64,000 nt of DNA from Thozetella sp. PMI_491. Lineage: Eukaryota; Ascomycota; Sordariomycetes; Chaetosphaeriales; Chaetosphaeriaceae. Below are positions 50,824-61,542 of the stretch, one piece after another. Within the stretch, counting starts at the first letter, position 1, and every line of letters begins with the position of its first letter. The stretch is taken from the NCBI GenBank assembly GCA_021432635.1, contig MU270058.1:248001-312000 (forward strand). Reading direction: 5' to 3'. The notes beneath the pieces are model-generated. The model did not search any database, had not been told where the DNA came from, and was given only the letters and a program-made list of their open reading frames with translations. The position numbers and the translations under genes are program-made.

Positions 50824-53800
50824 CGTGTTTGCTGCGCTCAAGTGACGAGTGTCGCAGTATCGACGGCGAGTATCTGCCAACGGAGGGCAGATGCGAAGGT
50901 GACGGCGAGAGCCAAAACGGGCCCGGAAGCTGGCCGAGTCTTGTACGACATGGATAACTATTTGGGGAGTAGAAAGAGGGAAACCCCTTCGCCTGGGTCC
51001 AAAGGCCAAAGTTGGACCGTTTCACCTTGGACCTTGCCCAGACTCAGCTCTATGGAGCACCTGCTAGCGCACAGTCCTCGATCTGCAAACCAATCTAGCG
51101 GCCCGAATCCGTGTGAAAGGCTGCTTTCCAGGAACGAGTACCCGCCGTGTCTTGGGCACATGTCGATCTGCCCTATACGGTAGTTTCGGCCCTGCAGTGG
51201 ATGTTCACTCCGCACACAAACTGCCATGCTCTCCCCTGTTGATCCTGCGCGTTTGGACTTTCTGAAAATGAGGGGGAGGGTCGCGTTGGCACCTCGCGCA
51301 AAGTCCAATGCGTGGAAATGTGCCGCCCATAGCCCCGGGACGTGGTCCAGATCGTGGGCCGGGGGAGGCAACCTCGGCGACACTCCCTCTTCAGGGCTCG
51401 GTGCGTTAACCGATGTGTCGCCAAGTTTTTTCAGCCGACCGACTGAGGGCCGGATGCACGGCAGTTTTAGACGAATCAGAACGAGCGAGGTAGGGGAGGT
51501 GCAGATTGGTGTTGAGGATTTGGAGACCTTCAGGGATACCACGAGTCATGTCAGGAGAAAACAGACCAGGCCAACGCCCGATCAGTGCAACCCTCCGGGG
51601 TTGCTTTCGGAGGCAGGGGGGCGATCTCCTGGTTGCTGATGCGATACGCATGCTTACTAGGCACGTACGTAATGCCTCACAATCGCCACGTTCGGAATGC
51701 GGCAACTTGGAAACTGCAAGCTGCATCCCAAAATTGCGAGCCGTCGGATTCTGCCATTGCAAGTTGGCAATTTGACATAGGGACGGCCCATGTCTGGTTA
51801 GAAACGCGTTAGATATCAAAAGAGAGGAAAATAAACGTAGTTGTGAGATTTCCCGCTATATGAACAAGGGTTCCGTATAGCGGCCCTGTAGCCCCGATAT
51901 AGCCGGTCAACCCCACCGTATTTAATCCGCTGCCAGACTGAATGAGAAAACTTATAACGTACAATTTTGGCGGTGACTAAGATCATAGTAACTCACAGAA
52001 CCACACCCACACCCATACACAAGCCTTCTAGTCTAGGAGCCGTAGCGTGGAATCAATGCTTACATCTTCCCTTGCGGTCTCTAAACAGGGCCATTGACAC
52101 AATGTATCGCCTAGCGATAAGTGGAAGAGGGCCCATTCCGTGTAAATATATTTCACCACCGCTGTTCACCTCTTAGGCGGCAGAAGTAGGTTCGAACCCA
52201 CGTGAGCCGGTTCACCAAGGCCCGAATCTGGCGTCCAAACCACTCGGCTATCCTGCCTTAAATTGTTGATGAATAACTGCTTGGTGAAGCAATCAAGACA
52301 GGCAAGTAAGATGATCAGTTATGAGAGAAAGAGATAGATCCATGTGTATCAAGGAAGGTGCTTCTTATCTAGTGTCGAGACGAAGAATGTGGAAAGAGCC
52401 TTCACACTGGGAAGCTACAGGGGGGTGGTCTCAGGCGGGACTTCGGAAAATTGTCTTCCCACCTGAGGCGCTTCGGCAACTGGTCTTAATCAGTGAATTG
52501 GCAACCCCTTACAGAGTGAGAAACTCTATTCCAAATGTCTTGTTGTCTTGGTCTAAATCAGACAGTGTGTTCCGCCTTAAGCGCCGTTCCGATTGTTTTT
52601 TGAACCTTTTGAGCTTCCTGCTCTGCTCGCTTGGCGTCTGATCTTTACTATGGTTCTAAAGTTTTTGGTGCGAATAAAGTATCATAATCAGTGACAGCCT
52701 TCCATATTCCCCCCTTTAACTCTTGCCAGTAGATCAGCTCGATAAAACGAGCCAGCTCTTTAGCAGTTGATAAACATACCCCGCCATAGTGAACAGACTT
52801 CGTGACTCATATTACAGTAGGTCGGAAAGAAGAAAATAATCTCAACAATTGCTGCAAATCCGGGACAAGAGATGCTAAATTCTTGCCTTCGATACGAATT
52901 CTCGCTGTGAAAGGGTAAAGTTCTTTCGGGCTTGGTGGGCTGTTATGCTCAAACCGCCGTATGGGTTGCCTTTGCTTCGGCTGAAGCATCTTCTCTTTGC
53001 CTTGCTGTAGCAGCCCCACGAAGACAGCCAACTCGCGCACTGCATCATTCACAGAGCTATACTGAAGTTTCCTTGAACAAACAGTTAACCCGTCGGAAGG
53101 AAACCTAAGGGCTAAAAGCGATCTCTTAAGCTTGGAGACTTTATCCCGGATACGTTAGAGACGATTCTTGTAAATCCACCCAATATGAGAAATACTTCGT
53201 GATACGAGGGAGGTGAAATGCATTGATAGGAAATTCGTGGCTCAGGTCAAATCAAATTAAGACGACGTGATTATCGAACTGCGGCTGGACCGATTCTAAC
53301 AAACCCACTAGTACGGTTTCCTCCTGACCGACTTGAATCTGCTGTTCCTGGCCAAATTGATATGATTCTCGGCGGGTCTCACTGCGGTGGCGTCCCTTAA
53401 GTCGTATCGAATGGCCCTCGATCGTGTTTTGGGCGAAAAATGTCTGGAGGTCGACAGTTTTGGGAAAGACGTGGTTCGTACTTGAGGGGGTAAGAACGGC
53501 GACTCCAATTTTAGTGACGCCGATAAAGCTGTCTTCTGGATGCCATCCCTCAAGTCAATGGCGATAAAAGTAGAACGAGCGTTCTTTCTTAGTTGTATGT
53601 AAGATTGGATGTCTTAAGCCTTTAAGTTTGCTGAAGTTCCTTGCTAATGTGTATACTTGTATCTAACCACGGTTGCAACCCAGGTAAGGAGATGGCAGGG
53701 GAGTTCGACCAAGGGCTTAGCCCTTTAAAATTGTCGAATAGTGAAAAGAAAGCCTCCCAAAGTTTTTGGTGGTCTCTAATGGCAATTAAGACACGATTTG

Positions 53801-53861
53801 ATGGCTAGTACAGTACACAAATTGCAAAACTCTATTATATCGATGGCCGCCTGATATTGAG
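50824..53861. other. 3-kb AT-rich spacer with a tRNA-like sequence
   Basis: No protein gene recognised. The left part (to about 51.8 kb) is GC-richer and contains an unsupported 194-codon minus frame (50958-51542). The right part (51.8-53.9 kb) is AT-rich with many stops in all frames; scattered short frames look like decayed repeat-derived sequence, but I cannot name a family. The tRNA-like element is listed separately. Confidence 0.4.
52179..52257 (-). tRNA. class II (Leu-like) tRNA or tRNA pseudogene
   Basis: 79 bases read right to left. The acceptor stem GGCAGGA pairs with TTCTGCC over seven positions. The D-arm TAGCCGAGTGGTTTGGAC is Leu/Ser-like, a long variable arm GTGA-ACCGGC-TCAC pairs fully, and the T-arm is GTGGG-TTCGAA-CCTAC. 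Two oddities: the T-loop has six bases instead of seven, and the anticodon stem CCAGA/CTTGG has a mismatch next to the loop TTCGGGC. As drawn the anticodon is CGG (Pro), which does not fit a long-variable-arm tRNA. It is therefore either a damaged tRNA-Leu copy or tRNA-derived repeat. Confidence 0.5.
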
Positions 53862-54812
53862 CTAATAATCCGTGCTTACAATGGTTGGCTTCCATTCCTC
53901 CAGCAACTTGAGCGATTCATCGCATTTATCTTTGATGGTATCATAGGAGTCGGTACCTAGAGGGATTCGAAAGGGCACTGTCTTGTTCGCCGCACAGCCT
54001 TCTCCGCGCACGAGATCGATAATGACTTCCACCCCCTTGCTGGGATCTCCTGCCTGGGCTCGATCGCTTGCAGCTAGAGCATCGGCATGGGCTTGTGAGC
54101 CTTTGACATAGTCCGGTATCTTGGATATTCCCACTTTGAGGTTGCCGGGAGATAGAAGATGGGTGCGGAAACGGCCGGGCTCAACCAAGAGGTTCTTGAT
54201 GCCGAGGCTCTCGGTTTCGTCCCTAAGAGACTCAACAAACCCTAAGAAAGCGGTCAGCTAGAGTAACTTATTGTGAAATAGACACGGAATTACCTTCAAG
54301 GGCGAACTTGGATGCACAGTAAGGGCCAGTGAAGCCGTCTGCGTGCCAGCCGGCCAACGAACTGATGTAGACAATGGTTCCAGCCCGCTTCTGCCGAAAG
54401 TGGGGTAGAAAGGCACGGGTGGCCTTGAAAACACCGAAGACATTGGTTTCAAACTGCGCAACCAATTGCTCGTATCTGATTTCGAGTTAGCGATTCCTCC
54501 CAGGCTACGCAGAGCGTCTTGGACCTACTGGATGTCTTCCCAGGCTCCGGCCAACACGTATCCCGCGTTGTTCACAAGGACGTCGATTTTCCCATATAGG
54601 GAGATCGCTTCCGTAGCCACGCCATCAAGAGCCGACTGGTCTGCGGTGACATCGAGCTGCAGTATCTTGGCGCCAGCTTCTTCGAGATGCTTGATGGACT
54701 CGAGCCGCCGTGCGGTTGCTATGGCGTAGTCTCCACGGGCTAGGATATGCTGGACCAGGATCTCGCCGAACCCGGATGAGCAACCGGTCACGAGCCAAAC
54801 AAGCTTTGCCAT
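53862..54812 (-). CDS. classical short-chain dehydrogenase/reductase
   Basis: Exons 54812-54529, 54475-54294 and 54241-53862 join in frame to 281 residues. Motifs are VTGCSSGFGE (cofactor loop, residues 8-17), LDVTADQSALDG, DVLVNNAGYVLAGAWEDI, IVYISSLAGW (catalytic Ser) and YCASKFALEG (catalytic Tyr and Lys), then VEPGRFRTHLLS. The TGCSSGFG start is typical of the fungal subgroup close to bacterial oxidoreductases of this family; the substrate is unknown. The gene is divergent from the Zn2Cys6 regulator with only 525 bases between start codons, so it is a natural candidate target. Intron donors GTAGGT, GTAATT and acceptors ATCAG, CTTAG are all in phase. Confidence 0.92.
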
Positions 54813-55337
54813 TTTTTGAGTGGTGGTTTGGATGAAGGGAACTTGTAGTATTGAGTTGTGAAATGCTAGATGAGGATGAGAACGAGAATTGAGACATTAT
54901 CAGAGGAGCGACTATGGCCATATTTATACACGCAGAACGCTCGAGAAACAGCACAGTTTAAGGGCCTGTAGTAGCATCTAACTTGTTTTGCGTCCTCTCT
55001 ACTCGAGAATGTGACGAGTGATGGCATTTAGAGATTGTGGATACCGCCCGAGCAAGAGCGGACAGAGCGGACAGGAGCGGACAGGAGCGGATAGGAGCGG
55101 ACGTGGGCTGGGAGCGGCCGCTCCCGCTACGGCGATTGGCTGGCCCCCCACATCGTCTCCTAAACGCCGATCAAGAACCTGCCGTGTCTCCACTTTGGAA
55201 TCCGGTAGGACGGACTTAGCGATCGGGCTTTCTTTCGTCATCTCGCCTCCCTTCGGCGCCTTGCCTAAATCCCGCGCGATACGGGCATAACAAGCGTTCC
55301 GACTAGAACGTCGCGGCGAACCCAACGCTGCCATAGG
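54813..55337. promoter_or_regulatory. shared promoter of dehydrogenase and Zn2Cys6 regulator
   Basis: 525 bases between divergent start codons, containing a five-copy 10-bp minisatellite. Several CGG triplets occur in the repeats and beyond (GAGCGGAC), the half-site type bound by Zn2Cys6 proteins. Autoregulation through them is speculative. Confidence 0.4.
55056..55103. repeat. 10-bp minisatellite, five copies
   Basis: Unit GAGCGGACAG, repeated about 4.8 times with one one-base-shorter copy and one C-to-T change. Each copy carries a CGG triplet, giving a 10-base (about one helical turn) spacing of CGG half-sites. Confidence 0.9.
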
Positions 55338-57161
55338 ATGCCCACCCCCCGGCGAGCCTCCCAGGCCTGTGGGGCCTGTCGGTACGAGCCCCTGTCTGAT
55401 GACGCGCTGCCAGTCTGGGGTAGCTGAGCTAATCGATCCGGAAGGCGGCTGAAGCGTAGATGCACCAAAGAGCTCCCCGCCTGTTCGTTAGTACGCAGTT
55501 CCTATACACAGCACCTAGCTCATGGCTTTTCCTGGTATCTGATCTGGTTGCTAGTGCACTCGCTTAGGCAAGGCCTGCCAATACACCTTGAGCCCGGCGC
55601 AGTCCGATCCCGATGAACTCGACCGTGAAGCGCTCATAGCGATGATCCGACAGCTCAAAGAGCGCATCCCAGAATCTCAGCGCGGCACCTCCGTAGACAC
55701 ACCAACAGTTCCTGCTGTGATCCCGCCAGCCTCTGTCTCTCGATTTCCTTCTGCCTTCTTCATAGACCCCGAGTTTCTCATTCCTATCTCGCAAGCACCA
55801 CCTCTATCGCTGCAGCCTCCTTTCGAGGTTACATCCCTGATTGGAGAGGACTATCTTCCCATATGCCATGAATATTTTGCTACTATTCACCGGTGGTTCT
55901 CCTTCATCAGCCCGAAACGGACACACCAGAGATTGGAAGGGACCAGAGACATCGGTCTGGCTATCCTCGTTCTTTGCATGAAGCTTGTATGCGAGGCCAC
56001 TGATCTCGACAACCCCGCCGACAGTCCCACGTACTGCCTAGCGAAACAGCTTCTGGCGAAGTTGGAAGATGACGCTACAATGGCTCTCACGGTGTTGCAA
56101 TGCACAATCTTGATGGCTCTGTATGAGATAGGCCAAGGTTTGCTCTCGGCAGCATATCTTTCTGTTGGGCGGGCAGCAAGACTTGGCATCATGATGGGAC
56201 TACATTGTCGAGACCCCCAGAGAACTACCCAAATGTACAAGTCGGCGAATTCATGGACTGTGTTCGAAGAGGGTCGTCGCGTGTGGTGGGCCGTTATTGT
56301 TCTGGATAGGTGAGTGTGTGAACACAACCCCATTGTTCCTTTTCTACCCGTTTGGGTAACCTCTTTTTTCTTCTTTTTTTTAAACACTAATAATGACCAC
56401 CGGTGTGGTGTGGGTGGATTGAGATCATGCTGATCCGTGAGTATAGATACGTTAGTATTGGCCCCAAGGGCCTCCCACTGTCGACTCCAGAGCCAAGCCG
56501 GCAGGATCTGCTTCCTCTAGATGATACAAGGTGGAATGAAGGTGAGATCGGCCCCAATGAGCCGGTCTATACGTCGCAATTCTCTACGGTTGCTAGAATT
56601 GGCCCATTTGCAAGGGCGTGCCAGTCAGCACACATGCTTGGTCACGTCATCAAACATCGCGACGAGGCACATCGGAATCGCTGCGCGCAGCTCGAAGAGG
56701 CCATACAATTACATACGACTCTTTTGACACTTGACACTCGGCTTCTTCAAGACACTGGGATTGCCGATGCCGCCGCTCAAGATACTGGCGACTTCATCGA
56801 TCTGGCCCTTTGTTGTTTGGCACGGCTGTCGCTCTACAACATGTACGCCTGTAATGAGACGGTTTCCGAGGAACGAGTCCCACAGGAGTCGGAAATGCAA
56901 GCATTTTCTTTGGCTGGAATAAAGAGCATAGGAGCCGAACGAGTGCCAGTCATCGCTCGGAAGGTGCTCCAAGAGGGTGAATATGGCCTCTCAACAACAA
57001 GTCCTCTTATCCTGCAGTGCCTGTACCACGCCGCCACGGAGTGTCAATGGTTCGTTCGAGAGGAGGCGGGCAATGACATGAGTGAAGCCCTGCAACTCAT
57101 TCTAGACTCTCTAATGCTTTTGACAAAAAGATGGAAAGTTGCTAGTAAGGAGACACACTAG
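55338..57161 (+). CDS. Zn2Cys6 transcription factor
   Basis: Exons 55338-55381, 55445-55490, 55555-56309 and 56447-57161 join in frame to 519 residues. Two tiny exons complete the zinc cluster: Cys 11, 14, 21, 28, 31 and 38 give a textbook CX2CX6CX6CX2CX6C with basic RRLKRR between the second and third Cys. A short linker and a likely coiled coil (DREALIAMIRQLKERI) follow. The fungal-specific regulator domain spans about 110-360 (LVCEATDLDN, SAAYLSVGRAARLGIMMGLH, EGRRVWWAVIVLDRYVSIG, the last split by an intron). The protein binds DNA in the nucleus. Its start, MPTPRRASQACGAC, comes from exon 1 only; without the small exons the gene looks like a headless fragment lacking ATG. Flanked by a dehydrogenase and a hydrolase, it may be a local pathway regulator. 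Confidence 0.9.
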
Positions 57162-57391
57162 CCCCAACATCGCATTGTGGTTTGCTGACAGAATTATCAG
57201 GCACATACTTGGAACTGCTGGATTCAGAATGAAAAGCTGCCCAGTTTGCGACAAGCTGACTAGCTATCATCATGGAGCAACACCTAGCAATCCTTTGTAG
57301 CTCGCCTGTGCGTGCTCTCACTAGATCAATTGATATATGAAAACCTAGTCCCTCATAAATCCGTGGCTCATCAGACGCCACGGATACGTGC

Positions 57392-58390
57392 CTATGATGA
57401 GGCAGGCAGTCCAAGGACAACTTCCCTCCATATCGTCCTCGGGATAAGATGGGCATCAGGCTTATTATAGTTTCCGCATAGCGTCACCATTACCGTTTCA
57501 GTACTTGCCATCAACTGTAAGCGTTGCCCACCATTCCCGAACGCAGAGACCCAGTTCATGGCTTCTTCGGGGCTCGTGTCTGGAGCGTACCCAACCCACC
57601 AAAGACGGCCATAGCCCATACCGTCGCCAATGGGGACACTTGGCTTCAGTGATCCCTCAATCCAGGAGCTCGAGATCACTTGGCGGCCCTCCCACTCCCC
57701 TTTCCGAAGGCACATCAGCCCGATGCGCAAGAGATCCGGCGCCTTCAGCCGGAGCCCGGATGCTGCCGAGGGGACGCCATCGGCACCCTTGATCCACTCG
57801 AAATCCGAGATTCCAAGCGGCTCGAAGAGCGCCTCGCGAGCGAATTCTGGGAGAGACTTGCCCGTGCCCCGTGCGATGACCGCACCGACGAGGGCAACAC
57901 AGCCGCCCGAGTAGGCCCAAACCGTGCCCGGCTCTGTTACTACGGGTTTTTCGAGGACGAAGCGGTAACGGTCCGGGGCGAACTCCATCCCGATCTCATC
58001 GTTCTCGAGGCTTGTATACGGACCGCTTTCGTCCCACTTGAGACCGAGCGTCATGGTCAACGCATGTTCGATGGTCAAGGCCGCCCGGGCGGGATCTTTG
58101 GCGAGATCCGCGTACTCGGGGAATGAGTCCATCAGAGGCACGCCCAAGCCGGGCACGAGGCTGCGGTCCAGGGCAATGCCATAAAGTAAACTGACAATGC
58201 TCTTGGTCACAGATCGAATATCATGTAGAGTATTTGGACCAAAATCGACGGAGCCTAGGGAGTCGCCCCAGCGCTCGTCAAGGCCAGAGTGGTACTGCTC
58301 AACTTCGGTTCTTTCGGACTTGGAGATAATCGCAATGTGGATGCCAGGGAGACGTCCGGCCTCGATGGCTGCAGTCAGTGTTGCGTCCAT
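57392..58390 (-). CDS. beta-lactamase-fold serine hydrolase
   Basis: A single exon of 332 residues from ATG 58390 (MDATLTAAIEAGRLPG); the frame is open slightly further up, but without ATG. The class C beta-lactamase/esterase motifs are visible: S60-V-T-K63 (nucleophile and general base), Y160-S-G (the YxN position, with G instead of N) and GNGG near the C-terminus in place of KTG. There is no signal peptide. Fungal members include LovD-like acyltransferases and esterases of secondary metabolism, and also catabolic esterases; the change YxN to YSG argues against real beta-lactamase activity. The gene is convergent with the Zn2Cys6 regulator, whose stop lies 230 bases away. Confidence 0.9.
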   Translation of the reverse strand: MDATLTAAIEAGRLPGIHIAIISKSERTEVEQYHSGLDERWGDSLGSVDFGPNTLHDIRSVTKSIVSLLYGIALDRSLVPGLGVPLMDSFPEYADLAKDPARAALTIEHALTMTLGLKWDESGPYTSLENDEIGMEFAPDRYRFVLEKPVVTEPGTVWAYSGGCVALVGAVIARGTGKSLPEFAREALFEPLGISDFEWIKGADGVPSAASGLRLKAPDLLRIGLMCLRKGEWEGRQVISSSWIEGSLKPSVPIGDGMGYGRLWWVGYAPDTSPEEAMNWVSAFGNGGQRLQLMASTETVMVTLCGNYNKPDAHLIPRTIWREVVLGLPASS

Positions 58391-59028
58391 ATGGAAGCCC
58401 AAGAGCAATGGAGAAATTTGTGATGATGTTAGGATCTATGATGGATATCCCGCGTCAATCCAGCGTTGCTGCTGACGCAGTGGATGCGGGTAATACACGA
58501 GGCTGAGACTCGGGTTATAGTATCCTGCTGGCGCCAGCTTTCTCAGGTTGATAGATCAAGAAGGCGGAAAATAGCGATCGAAGACACGATAAACTTGAAA
58601 CTTATGCTGGATATGTGCTAAACAAAATGATCAGCGTCATGTACATTTAGTGTAGTTTTGGAGCTGGGGCGCCAAATACTTATTTTTGTTTCTACTCCTG
58701 CTTCTAGCATCCGGCTTCGGGGCAACCTCCATTCCGTGCTTACGGCTATAGTCAAACATGGACGCTGGACGATTTGGAGTCAAAAGGGGGACGATAACTG
58801 CAAAGTTGCTCTCTAGACATGCTCCGTGAATACAGACACAGCACGTGCAATGCCACATTAATGAAAAATAACTAACACCTAAATTTCTTTTCTTAAAAAA
58901 AAAAAACCCCTATCAGGCCCGATATTCACCGTTTGCAATCCATCTGTAAGGAATTTCGATAGCTTACTTTGCATGAACCTAAAAGCTTGTCCGGTCGGCT
59001 CCTAGGGCTTAGGCGTATTAGGGGAAGA
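58391..59028. other. intergenic region, no gene seen
   Basis: 638 AT-rich bases between two minus-strand genes, including a 12-base A run near 58896. It should contain the hydrolase promoter and the ankyrin gene's 3' end. Confidence 0.4.
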
Positions 59029-61542
59029 TTATTTGCCTATGCTATTGTCAAGTGATGCTTCCTTGATTTCCACACCATTCTCGTCGTCGTCATCCGAATT
59101 AAATGAACTGTCCTCGTTGTAATCTTCCCAATCCGATGAGATACCCTCGGCATCGCTTTCATATTTCGCTTGATCCTCCTCCCAATAGGGACACAGGTGC
59201 TGTCGTCCTTCCCAGAGCCACAAGAATACGGCTCTAGGATATTCTTGCGTGTATCGCGGCGTCCGAGGAGAGTTTTGGCGGAAGTCTGAGACTCGGTAGC
59301 CGCTCGCCGCTAACAGGGCGTCCCAGAAGTCGCCCCAATAACTTCCAACATCCTCACCATCATACGCGATGGAGCTTCTCCAATATGCTGCATCCGACGC
59401 AGATTTGCCACTGGCGTCTTTCAAATAGACATCGCCACCTGATCGAATAAGCAGAGAGACAGCATTGAACTCTTCTTTTACGCGAAATGGCCCATGGGAT
59501 CCCATAATGGCAATGTGAAGGCATGACCTGCCAAAAACATCAATGGCATTTACGTTGGCGCCACGCTTTATGAGGAAAGCGAATTTATCTTCATGGTAGC
59601 CATTTCCACCGCCAAGGAATTGGAGAAGCAATGGAGTGTTCCCGTTTCGATCGCTAGTCTCTATGTCTGTAAAATAAGTTCCGTAGTCTAAATAGATTCT
59701 CATTGAATCCTAGATAGATGGTCAGTCTAAATAGACTTGGGGGTATGATTGACTTACCTGGATACCATCGAAACAGCAACATTCAAATGGAGTGAAAAGT
59801 AAGCCTCCATTAACAACTTGTATCGAAGGATCTGCTCCTGCCTCGAGCAAGAGTTGCCGGCACCGATTGATACGCTCTAGAACAGCAGGCATTTTCTCTT
59901 GGTCGTTGAGCTCTAGAGCTAAGACGGGACTTCGGCAGTCAGACAGGGCTTATAGTTATAGGACAAACATGCAGCTATCTTACAACGGCGCTTCGCTGTT
60001 TGGGGGATCTTCAAGATAGTTCGGTGCTACATGGTCTAGATCAAGACCACTTTCGATCAAGAATTTACACACTTCAGGCTGCCTGGTGGCGTACTAGTCG
60101 AATATTAGCATTGATTTTCCTTCACAGTCTCAATTACATACAAAAAGCAATGATCTCCCGTATTCGTCATGATCCCTTACGGATGCGGTGCCCTGACTTA
60201 GAGCTTTTCGAAGATCATCGAGCCTACCAGATCGGACCAAATGAAATACTTGTGACTCTCTTGGTCGAACTCGATTAATGGATATGCTGGGAAATGATAG
60301 GAAGGATCCCTCGATATGTTCATGCTGACTAATTGATACGGCCAGCATGCTCTTTTGCGTAGACTTTTGTGATGGAAGAAATATGATGCTTGCCAAGAAG
60401 GCCTCCGCATTCATCACCTCTCCCTCGGTTTTCAGCCGCTGTCTTCTTTTTGTTGTAGAAACGGTTAAGTATCCAGTCTCAATACGGAGCTCATTGCGCT
60501 GCCGTTCTTGCCAAATGACAGGACCGTCAGGAGATTTCCGCTTTCGAGCTACCTTGATGTTAGACCGGTCGAGGATATGTCTCAATATAGCTCATTTACT
60601 CACATTTACTGATGGAAAGCCTAGATGAAGACGTGAGGAGGCGAGCAGTCCGCTCGAGGTCTTTAGAGAGTTTAGATTTCTCCAACTCCGAGAGATCTGC
60701 ATTTCCACAGGTGAAGTTCATAAGCAGTTTCTCGAGCTGCTGTATGGTGTCATCGGCATCGTGTGATCGAATGACTTCCTCTTTCTCGCCAACAAGAAGG
60801 AACAATTCGTTAATGATTTCGACTAGTTGGCGAGAAATGGTGTTATCTGAGGCCGAGTCTGCCGTCGTTGCTGCCATTTCTCTGTTTGATGGCTCACCCA
60901 TTGGAGATTGGGCAGGAGCCTGAGCTGGTATATGTGCCTGGAGTTGCCGCAGAATCTGTAGCATCGTGTCTACTTGAGACTGTAGAGCAGGAGCTACATC
61001 ACTGAAATGACCGCTGCTGGGGCTCCCTTTTTGACTCACGACGTGGGATTTGAGCGAGAGAATTTGATCCCGGCACTCTACGATAACATCCCTGATTTCT
61101 TGTCCGAATAGGAAGATGGATTGTCTTGAGGATGAACATACCTCTGTTGAACGACCAGTTGCAAACTTAGGGCTGCTGTGTGTCTCTCGAGGATCTTATG
61201 CATACGGTCGATATCCTTTTCTTTCAGTGCAGTTTTGACCCGTTTCCAGATCTTTCCGCTGCGCTTTTCGGACGGCGATATGCGGAGCTTTGAAATACCA
61301 TCTTCAATCGTTTTGACATCGTCAACACACTGCTTCAGCTGGTGATTACCATCCGGGTCGGGTAGATATTGTTGGCGCTGAAGTTGCTTCAAGACAGTGC
61401 TGAGCTGTCCAACGCTGTTGGCCACTTGCCGCACATGCTCTGGTCCATCCTTCACAGCCGACAGAGTTTCGTAGATCGACTGAAGGGAGTTGAGAATGCC
61501 AATAAAGGCGAGTACACTAGCCCCACCGCTAAGAGGATCCAT
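59029..61542 (-). CDS. ankyrin protein with receptor-type N-terminal helical domain
   Basis: Six exons (61542-61142, 61091-60604, 60548-60142, 60093-59984, 59929-59758, 59709-59029) join in frame to 752 residues. The start MDPLSGGASVLAFIGILNSL opens a helical domain of the kind found at the N-terminus of fungal STAND/NOD-like proteins (residues about 1-140). A Gln/Pro-rich linker and another helical stretch follow, then a basic piece (SRKRKSPDGP). Ankyrin repeats occupy about 390-600 (LVRSGRLDDLRKALSQG, YATRQPEVCKFLIESGLDLD, NGNTPLLLQFLGGG, KRGANVNAIDVFGRSCLHIA). The last 90 residues are very acidic. No NTPase is present. I infer a signalling or immunity-like role from architecture only. The splice sites at 59983/59930 and 61141/61092 were chosen because they alone keep ankyrin-like sequence in frame. 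Confidence 0.85.

Noticed and set aside
50958-51542. 194-codon minus-strand open frame upstream of the rhodopsin-domain gene
   Set aside because: No domain, opposite-strand frames of similar length and no plausible start context.
52260-53600. AT-rich stretch beside the tRNA-like element as an LTR-type or other mobile element remnant
   Set aside because: I could not find paired terminal repeats or any recognisable element protein, so no element is called.
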